Shown here piece after piece: positions 6,936 through 11,868 of a stretch of DNA of 11,868 bases; positions within the stretch are counted from its first letter, which is position 1, and every line of letters starts with the position of its first letter. The notes under the pieces are model-generated. The model made no database searches, was not told where the DNA came from, and was given only the letters and a program-made list of their open reading frames with translations. Position numbers and translations under genes: made by a program. Source of the stretch: CANKHJ01 sp035556495 (lineage in GTDB: Bacteria > Pseudomonadota > Alphaproteobacteria > Rhizobiales > Xanthobacteraceae); the NCBI GenBank assembly GCA_035556495.1, contig DATMEW010000119.1, forward strand, positions 1 to 11,868, written 5' to 3'.

Positions 6936-8255
6936 ATGGCGTTTGTGCAGTCGATCGAGAATGCACGCGAGGAGCGGATCGGCGCAAATGGCCTCCCGTC
7001 CGGCACGCTGGACAAGCTGCTCGCCCGCGCCGAGCCCGCCCTCGCCTGGCTGCGCGCCCGCCATGCGGACGGCGAGCTTCCCCTGCTGCGCCTGCCGGCC
7101 GAGACCGGCGACCTCGCCGGCATCCGCGAGGCGGCCGTCACCATCTCCGAAGGCGCGAGCGACATCGTGCTGCTCGGCACCGGCGGCTCCAGCCTCGGCG
7201 GGCAGACGCTGGCGCAGCTTGCCGGCTACAACATTCCCGGCCTCGGCGCATTGCGCGAGGGGCCACGCCTGCATTTCATGGACAACCTCGACGCCGACAC
7301 CTTCGGCGCGCTGCTGGGCAAGCTGCCGCTGCGCTACACCCGCTTCATCGCCATCTCCAAATCCGGCGGGACAGCGGAGACGCTGATGCAGACCGCCGCC
7401 GCGATCTCCGCCGTGAAAAAGGCCGGCCTGGAGAAGCGCATCGCGGACCTGTTCCTCGTGCTGTCCGAACCGGAGAAGCCGGGCAAGCGCAACGGCCTGC
7501 GCCACCTGTTCTCCGGCCATGCGGTGCCGATGCTGGACCATCACACCGGCGTCGGCGGGCGCTATTCGGCGCTCACCAATGTCGGCCTGCTGCCGGCCGC
7601 GATCCTCGGCCTCGACATTGCGGAGATCCGCGCCGGCGCCGGCGATGCCTTGAAGCCGGTGCTCGACGGCGCGCCGGCCGCCGACGTTCCCGCCGCGCTC
7701 GGCGCCGCGCTGGCCGTCGGGATGGCGGAAAGCCGGAGCAAGAGCATCGCTGCGCTGATGGCCTATGCGGACAAGCTGGAACGCTTCACGCGCTGGTATG
7801 TCCAGCTCTGGGCGGAGAGCCTCGGCAAGGACGGCCAGGGCACGACGCCGCTCGGCGCGCTCGGCCCCGTGGACCAGCACAGCCAGGTGCAGCTTTTCAT
7901 CGGCGGCCCGCGCGACAAGCTGTTCACCATCATCACGGCCGGGGCCGCCGGGCGCGGCCCGCGCATCGCCGCCGATCTCGCGGGCCTTGCCGGCGAGCCC
8001 GAATTCGCCGGCAAGACCATCGGCGATCTCGTCGATGCGGAAGGCCGCGCCACCGCGGAGACGCTGGCGCGCAACGGCTGCCCGGTCCGCACGCTGCATC
8101 TCGACACCATCGACGAGCGCGGCATGGGCGAGCTGCTGATGCATTTCATGCTGGAGACCATCATCGCCGGACATCTGCTGGGCGTCGATCCGTTCGACCA
8201 GCCGGCGGTGGAGGAAGGCAAGGTGCTGGCGAAGCAGTATCTGAAGGGCGCGTAG
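6936..8255 (+). CDS. pgi: Glucose-6-phosphate isomerase (short alphaproteobacterial form)
   Basis: Cytoplasmic enzyme interconverting glucose 6-phosphate and fructose 6-phosphate, feeding glycolysis/Entner-Doudoroff and gluconeogenesis. The 439-aa protein has two SIS-type sugar isomerase domains. Motifs in order: GTGGSSLGG (81-89), the phosphate-binding SKSGGTAET (141-149), GVGGRYSALTNVGLLP (205-220), LWAESLGKDGQGTTP (291-305) with the likely catalytic Glu294, PVDQHSQ (311-317) with His315 and the C-terminal EEGKVLAKQYL block (426-436) with the conserved lysine near Lys433. It is much shorter than the roughly 550-aa E. coli enzyme but near the length of Bacillus-type and alphaproteobacterial homologues. 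The ATG at 6936 follows a purine-rich Shine-Dalgarno, GAGGAGTGAG (6924-6933), which supports this start. It is separated from the M16 gene by 220 nt containing a repeat and probable terminator, so it is likely transcribed on its own. Confidence 0.95.
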   Translation: MAFVQSIENAREERIGANGLPSGTLDKLLARAEPALAWLRARHADGELPLLRLPAETGDLAGIREAAVTISEGASDIVLLGTGGSSLGGQTLAQLAGYNIPGLGALREGPRLHFMDNLDADTFGALLGKLPLRYTRFIAISKSGGTAETLMQTAAAISAVKKAGLEKRIADLFLVLSEPEKPGKRNGLRHLFSGHAVPMLDHHTGVGGRYSALTNVGLLPAAILGLDIAEIRAGAGDALKPVLDGAPAADVPAALGAALAVGMAESRSKSIAALMAYADKLERFTRWYVQLWAESLGKDGQGTTPLGALGPVDQHSQVQLFIGGPRDKLFTIITAGAAGRGPRIAADLAGLAGEPEFAGKTIGDLVDAEGRATAETLARNGCPVRTLHLDTIDERGMGELLMHFMLETIIAGHLLGVDPFDQPAVEEGKVLAKQYLKGA

Positions 8256-8289
8256 GCGCGACCGCTCCGCGAACGGACGATGCGGGCCG

Positions 8290-8320
8290 TTGGTGCGGGT
8301 TTTCGGCGGACGCGCTATAG
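8290..8320 (+). promoter_or_regulatory. Candidate sigma-70 type promoter for arfB
   Basis: TTGGTG (8290-8295) and GCTATA (8314-8319) are separated by 18 bases and resemble the -35 and -10 boxes of alphaproteobacterial housekeeping promoters. Transcription would start near 8326, leaving a leader of only about 23 nt before the arfB ATG at 8349. Visual call only; the -35 match is partial. Confidence 0.35.
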
Positions 8321-8348
8321 AGGCCCGAACCTTGCCCCGACCGCCGCC

Positions 8349-8771
8349 ATGATCCGCATCACCGACACCATCGCCATCGACGAACGCGAGATCGAGGAAG
8401 ATTTCGTCCGCGCGTCGGGCCCCGGCGGGCAGAATGTCAACAAGCTCTCGACCGCCGTGCAACTGCGCTTCGACGTGCGGCGTTCGCCCTCGCTGCCGAA
8501 CGATGTGGCGCTGCGCCTGATGAAGCTCGCCGGCAGCCGCCTCACCAATGACGGCGTGCTGGTTCTGGTCGCGCAGAGCCACCGCACCCAGGAGGCCAAC
8601 CGCCGCGAGGCGCTGGCGCGGCTCATCGCGCTGGTGCAGCAGGCGACGGTGAAGCCCAAGCCGCGCTTCGCCACCAAGCCGACCAAGGCGTCCAAGGAGC
8701 GCCGGCTGGACAGCAAGAAGCGCCGCAGCGACGTCAAGAGCGGCCGGCGGGCGAAGCTCCCCGCCGATTAG
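8349..8771 (+). CDS. arfB: Alternative ribosome-rescue factor B (peptidyl-tRNA hydrolase, YaeJ type)
   Basis: A 140-aa release-factor-like protein that enters the empty A site of ribosomes stalled on non-stop mRNA and hydrolyses peptidyl-tRNA, a backup to tmRNA. It contains a single RF-1 domain with the GGQ catalytic motif at 26-28 (SGPGGQNVNKLST). It has no codon-recognition domain and ends in a long Lys/Arg-rich tail (about 102-138: KPKPRF, SKERRLDSKKRR, GRRAK), which in ArfB proteins threads into the mRNA entry channel. Length and layout match the family. The frame is open further upstream, but the ATG at 8349 gives the conserved MIRIT N-terminus, so it was preferred over an upstream ATG at 8280. 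There is no Shine-Dalgarno before it; the upstream bases are C-rich. Confidence 0.94.
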   Translation: MIRITDTIAIDEREIEEDFVRASGPGGQNVNKLSTAVQLRFDVRRSPSLPNDVALRLMKLAGSRLTNDGVLVLVAQSHRTQEANRREALARLIALVQQATVKPKPRFATKPTKASKERRLDSKKRRSDVKSGRRAKLPAD

Positions 8772-8895
8772 GCGAGCCGCGTAATCGGGCGCTGCCGACT
8801 TTGCGGCCTCGCGGCCATGGGCAAGCGCCGGTAGACTTGCGCGATCCGAATCGAACGGCGCGGACGCGCGCCCGGACCCTGTAGGACCCTGCTCC

Positions 8896-10752
8896 ATGCC
8901 CGTGCGGCAGCTCAGCGAAGCCACGATCAACCGCATCGCCGCCGGCGAAGTGGTGGAGCGGCCGGCCAGCGTCGTGAAGGAGCTGGCCGAGAATGCGCTG
9001 GATGCCGGCGCGCGCAGGATCGAGATCGTCACCGATGGCGGCGGGCGGCGGCTGGTCCGCGTCTCGGACGATGGCGGCGGCATGACGCGGGACGACATCG
9101 AACTCGCGGTGGAGCGCCACGCCACCTCCAAGCTCGCCGAGGACGACCTGCTGGCGATCCATACCCTGGGCTTCCGCGGCGAGGCGCTGCCCTCCATCGG
9201 CGCGGTGGCGCGCCTTGCCATCACCACCCGCCACGCCAGCGAGCCCCATGGCTGGAGCATCGCGGTCGAGGGCGGCGAGAAAGGCGAGCTGCGCCCCGGC
9301 GCGCTGGGACAGGGCACCCGCGTCGAGGTCCGCGACCTGTTCTATGCGACGCCGGCGCGGTTGAAATTCCTCAAGAGCGACCGCGCCGAGGCGGAGGCGA
9401 TCCGCGACGTCGTACGCCGCCTCGCCATGAGCCGGCCGGACGTGACCTTCACGCTCGCGGGCGAGGAACGCGCGCCGGTGACTTGGCCGGCGGCGCAGGC
9501 GGAGCTTGACGAGAACGGCGCAAATGCGGGCCGGCTGGCGCGGCTGGGCGACATTCTCGGCGCGGATTTCCGCGCCAGCGCCGTGACCGTGCATCGAGGC
9601 CGCGACGGGCTGCGCATCGACGGCTTCGCGGCGCTGCCGACGCTGAGCCGCGCCAATTCGCTGAGCCAGTATCTTTTCGTCAACGGCCGCCCGGTGCGGG
9701 ACAAGCTGCTGCTCGGCGTCGTGCGCGCGGCCTATGCCGACTATCTGCCGCGCGACCGCCACCCCATCGTGGCGCTGTTCGTCACGGTCGATCCCCGCGA
9801 GGTGGACGTCAATGTCCATCCCGCCAAGACCGAGGTGCGCTTCCGCGACCCTGGCCTCATGCGCAGCCTGATGATCCGATCCCTGCGCGACGCGCTGGAA
9901 CGCGAGGCCCAGCGCACGGCGACCGCGCCTTCCGCCGCAACGCTGTCCGCCTTCCAGCGCAATGCCGCCGCGCCACCACCATGGCGAAACCCGCGCGGCT
10001 TCGCGCCGCGCGTGCCGGACTGGAATCCGCTGCACAGTCCGGCGCGGCCGGCGGATTTCACGGCGCAGGCGGCGAATGGTTTCGGTGAAGCCGCCCAGGC
10101 CGCCTTCGATGTCGGCGGCCCCAGCGCGGATGCCCGCGGCGGCATCGCGGATGCGCCGCCCGAATGGCTTGAGCATCCGCTCGGCGCGGCGCGCGCGCAG
10201 GTCCATGGCAATTATATCGTCGCCCAGACCACCAGCGGCCTCGTCATCGTGGACCAGCACGCCGCGCACGAGCGCATCGTCTATGAGCGCATGAAAGCCG
10301 CGCTCGCGGCGCAGGGCGTCGCGCGGCAGATGCTGCTGATTCCGGAAGTGATCGACCTCGATCCGTCCGATGTCGAGCGGCTGGCCGCGCGCGCGGACGA
10401 TCTCGCAAGCTTCGGCCTCGTGCTGGAAGCCTTCGGCCCCGGCGCGGTCTGCGTGCGCGAGACCCCGGCCCTACTCGGCGAGATCGATGCCGCATCGCTG
10501 GTGCGCGACCTTGCCGAACACATGGCGGAATGGGACGAGGCGCTGCCGCTGGAGCGGCGGCTGATGCATGTCGCCGCCACCATGGCCTGCCATGGCTCGG
10601 TGCGTTCAGGCCGCCGGCTGAAGCCCGAGGAGATGAACGCGCTGCTCCGCGAGATGGAGGCGACGCCGAATTCCGGCCAGTGCAACCACGGCCGGCCGAC
10701 CTATGTCGAACTCAGGCTCGGCGATATCGAACGGCTGTTCGGGCGGAGCTGA
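8896..10752 (+). CDS. mutL: DNA mismatch repair protein MutL with intact endonuclease motif
   Basis: GHKL ATPase that links MutS mismatch recognition to strand incision and excision. The 618-aa protein has the N-terminal ATPase motifs NRIAAGEVV (12-20), KELAENALDAGA (28-39) with Glu29 and Asn33, DDGGGM (58-63), HATSKL (75-80) and GFRGEALPSI (92-101). A low-complexity Ala/Pro-rich linker lies at about 335-425. The C-terminal domain has the DQHA(x)2E(x)4E endonuclease motif (Asp453, Glu459, Glu464), the ACHGSVRSG motif with Cys565, and QCNHGRPT with Cys596 and His598, all associated with metal-dependent nicking. It is therefore the MutH-independent type, expected in alphaproteobacteria. A weak AGGA (8883-8886) precedes the ATG. 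It is 124 nt behind arfB and convergent with the next gene. Confidence 0.96.
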   Translation: MPVRQLSEATINRIAAGEVVERPASVVKELAENALDAGARRIEIVTDGGGRRLVRVSDDGGGMTRDDIELAVERHATSKLAEDDLLAIHTLGFRGEALPSIGAVARLAITTRHASEPHGWSIAVEGGEKGELRPGALGQGTRVEVRDLFYATPARLKFLKSDRAEAEAIRDVVRRLAMSRPDVTFTLAGEERAPVTWPAAQAELDENGANAGRLARLGDILGADFRASAVTVHRGRDGLRIDGFAALPTLSRANSLSQYLFVNGRPVRDKLLLGVVRAAYADYLPRDRHPIVALFVTVDPREVDVNVHPAKTEVRFRDPGLMRSLMIRSLRDALEREAQRTATAPSAATLSAFQRNAAAPPPWRNPRGFAPRVPDWNPLHSPARPADFTAQAANGFGEAAQAAFDVGGPSADARGGIADAPPEWLEHPLGAARAQVHGNYIVAQTTSGLVIVDQHAAHERIVYERMKAALAAQGVARQMLLIPEVIDLDPSDVERLAARADDLASFGLVLEAFGPGAVCVRETPALLGEIDAASLVRDLAEHMAEWDEALPLERRLMHVAATMACHGSVRSGRRLKPEEMNALLREMEATPNSGQCNHGRPTYVELRLGDIERLFGRS

Positions 10753-10762
10753 ACCGACACTC

Positions 10763-11485
10763 TCACAAACGTGGCGCCATCTCCCAGCCGGCGCGGCGGC
10801 ACCAGTTCTCCCAGGCGCGGTCGATAGTGAAGGACGCGGTGCGGTTCAGGATCCTGTCCACTTCGCCGGCGGTGAGGAACTTGATGTTCCCCAATGCTGC
10901 CGCCTCCTTCTGAAGCTTGGCGTTGGTTTCGAGATAATACGCCACGAACACCGCATGGCGGATATCATGGCCGACCGCGATGCAGCCATGGCCGCGCATC
11001 AGCGCCGTGCGCCCGTCGCCAAGAAACGCTGCGAGATCGCGGCCCATCTCGATATTGCTCACGAGCAGGTCGGTGTCGCCGAACTTGTCCTGCGAGTCCC
11101 ACGTATGCACCTCATGGCCGATGGAGGCGCCCATGTGCACGATCGGCCGCAGCGGCTGGTCGGTCACGCCGAAGGGGATGACGCTCGGCGAATGGTTGTG
11201 CACCACGGACATCACGTCGGAGCGCGCCTCGTAGATCGCGCCATGGATGAAGCGCTCGAGATAGGGCTTGCGGTCCCGTGGCTCAACCGGCTCGCCTTCC
11301 AGCGTGAACTCCATGATGTCGTCCGCCTCGATCCGCTCCGGCGCGCGGGCGCGCGAGAGCAGGAAGCGTTGCGGATTGTCCGGATGGCGCACGCTGACAT
11401 GGCCGAAGGAATCGACGATGCCCTCGCGGGCGAGGATGCGATTGGCGGTCACCAGTTCTTCCAGCACCGCGTCGATCCGGCTCAT
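10763..11485 (-). CDS. Class II aldolase/adducin family protein (aldolase or decarboxylase)
   Basis: A 240-aa cytosolic metal-dependent enzyme of the fuculose-phosphate aldolase fold. Zinc ligands are visible as His96 and His98 (VVHNHSP) and His166 (MRGHG); Glu77 sits 19 residues before His96, exactly as the catalytic Glu73 and zinc ligand His92 are spaced in E. coli FucA, so the active site looks complete. SFGHVSVR (26-33) is the conserved N-terminal block. The substrate is not readable: besides sugar-phosphate aldolases the family includes decarboxylases of aromatic and pyridine-carboxylate catabolism. The neighbour upstream on the same strand is an FAD monooxygenase of aromatic-hydroxylase type, which favours a catabolic ring-decarboxylating or C-C cleaving role (inference). 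The ATG at 11485-11483 is supported by a GGGAGG ribosome site five bases upstream. Its stop is 10 nt from the mutL stop on the opposite strand. Confidence 0.92.
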   Translation of the reverse strand: MSRIDAVLEELVTANRILAREGIVDSFGHVSVRHPDNPQRFLLSRARAPERIEADDIMEFTLEGEPVEPRDRKPYLERFIHGAIYEARSDVMSVVHNHSPSVIPFGVTDQPLRPIVHMGASIGHEVHTWDSQDKFGDTDLLVSNIEMGRDLAAFLGDGRTALMRGHGCIAVGHDIRHAVFVAYYLETNAKLQKEAAALGNIKFLTAGEVDRILNRTASFTIDRAWENWCRRAGWEMAPRL

Positions 11486-11490
11486 GTTGT

Positions 11491-11496
11491 CCTCCC
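11491..11496 (-). promoter_or_regulatory. Strong Shine-Dalgarno of the class II aldolase gene
   Basis: On the minus strand GGGAGG lies five bases before the ATG at 11485-11483. It fixes the aldolase start and is the clearest ribosome site in the right part of the window. The 50-nt gap to the upstream monooxygenase gene shows no promoter I can defend, so the two genes are probably cotranscribed. Confidence 0.7.
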
Positions 11497-11535
11497 AATC
11501 TCGCTATCTCGTCTTGTTATGTCAGTCCCGTCGCA

Positions 11536-11868
11536 TCAGGCGGCGCGGGCGCGCCGGTCGGGCACATAGCCCGCCGCCATGCGCGCCAGACCGTCCTGTT
11601 GCTCCGTGAGGCGATTGCCGCGCCAGACGATGTGCATGTCCGGCCGCAGCAGCAGCAGATCGCAGCCATAGACTTCGCGCGCCCGGTCGCCGGGAAGATC
11701 CAGCACGCGGAACGGCGCGCCGATCTCGCCGAACGCCGTTGCGAGGCCATCCGCCGACACGTCGCTGCCGCCAAGCCGCAGCAGCGTGAAGCCGTGATCG
11801 TAGCCGATGATGTCCTGCACGGCCCGGCCGTCCTCCAGCCAGACATGAGGCAGGCGCGCGCCGGGCCA
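11536..11868 (-). CDS. FAD-dependent monooxygenase, C-terminal fragment (5' end outside window)
   Basis: Only the last 110 codons are in the window; the frame is open to the window edge. The residues resemble the thioredoxin-like C-terminal domain of the PheA/TfdB/MhpA-type flavoprotein hydroxylases: PGARLPHVWLEDGR, then GFTLLRLGG, VLDLPGDRAREVYGCDLLLLRP and the closing HIVWRGN block, followed by LARMAAGY. These NAD(P)H- and FAD-dependent enzymes hydroxylate phenolic or other aromatic rings; the FAD-binding motifs are in the missing N-terminal part, so substrate and even subfamily stay open. A GTG at 11820-11818 could look like a start, but upstream residues in frame continue the family pattern, so the gene is longer. 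It precedes the class II aldolase by 50 nt on the same strand, suggesting a catabolic operon. Confidence 0.82.
   Translation of the reverse strand, partial: WPGARLPHVWLEDGRAVQDIIGYDHGFTLLRLGGSDVSADGLATAFGEIGAPFRVLDLPGDRAREVYGCDLLLLRPDMHIVWRGNRLTEQQDGLARMAAGYVPDRRARAA

Noticed and set aside
8806..8817. GGCC-TCGC-GGCC inverted repeat between arfB and mutL as a terminator
   Set aside because: The stem has only four bases, GGCC is common in this DNA, and no T-run follows.
6729..9317. An 862-codon open frame on the minus strand across pgi, arfB and the start of mutL
   Set aside because: It runs antisense to three well-identified genes, has Arg/Ala/Gly/His-rich composition without any motif, and is a typical shadow frame of high-GC coding DNA.
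8734..10269. A 511-codon minus-strand frame opposite mutL
   Set aside because: It is antisense to conserved MutL motifs and shows no domain of its own.
10703..11569. A 288-codon plus-strand frame opposite the class II aldolase
   Set aside because: The minus strand encodes a complete enzyme with all zinc ligands and a strong ribosome site; the plus frame is its mirror.

Overview
The window is a GC-rich, densely coded piece of bacterial chromosome. Gene content and protein details point to an alphaproteobacterium, most likely of the order Hyphomicrobiales (Rhizobiales): an IleS with an eroded C-terminal zinc knuckle, the short alphaproteobacterial form of phosphoglucose isomerase, a MutL with its own endonuclease motif, and a degenerate copy of an extragenic repeat I recall from this order. 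Genus cannot be fixed from the sequence alone. No stretch longer than about 220 bases lacks a gene, and I see no tRNA, rRNA, CRISPR array, transposase or phage gene.

Left part (1-6715, all on +): the 3' part of ileS, lspA 7 nt behind it, an unrecognised secreted proline-rich protein of 248 aa, then two M16-family zinc-peptidase homologues. The first peptidase has the intact HxxEH metal site and the second has lost it. The second starts with a GTG that overlaps the stop of the first, so the pair is probably translationally coupled and works as a heterodimer in the periplasm. The run from lspA onward has an envelope theme: lipoprotein signal peptidase, secreted unknown, two exported peptidase subunits. 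The last gene ends inside a repeat/terminator-like element at about 6712-6808.

Middle part (6936-10752, +): pgi (glucose-6-phosphate isomerase, with a good Shine-Dalgarno), arfB (codon-independent peptidyl-tRNA hydrolase for ribosome rescue, behind a candidate promoter with a very short leader), and mutL (mismatch repair). These are housekeeping genes that share a strand but not an evident pathway.

Right part (10763-11868, - strand): a class II aldolase/adducin-family enzyme with all metal ligands, preceded on its own strand by the C-terminal end of an aromatic-ring-type FAD monooxygenase that runs off the window. They look like the end of a small catabolic operon converging on mutL with only 10 nt between the stops.

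Most of the window is ordinary core chromosome. I did not find a convincing new defence or mobile system. The points most worth a second look are the unrecognised secreted protein between lspA and the peptidase pair, the split-function M16 pair, the repeat that supplies a stop codon and probable terminator, and the truncated monooxygenase/aldolase pair.
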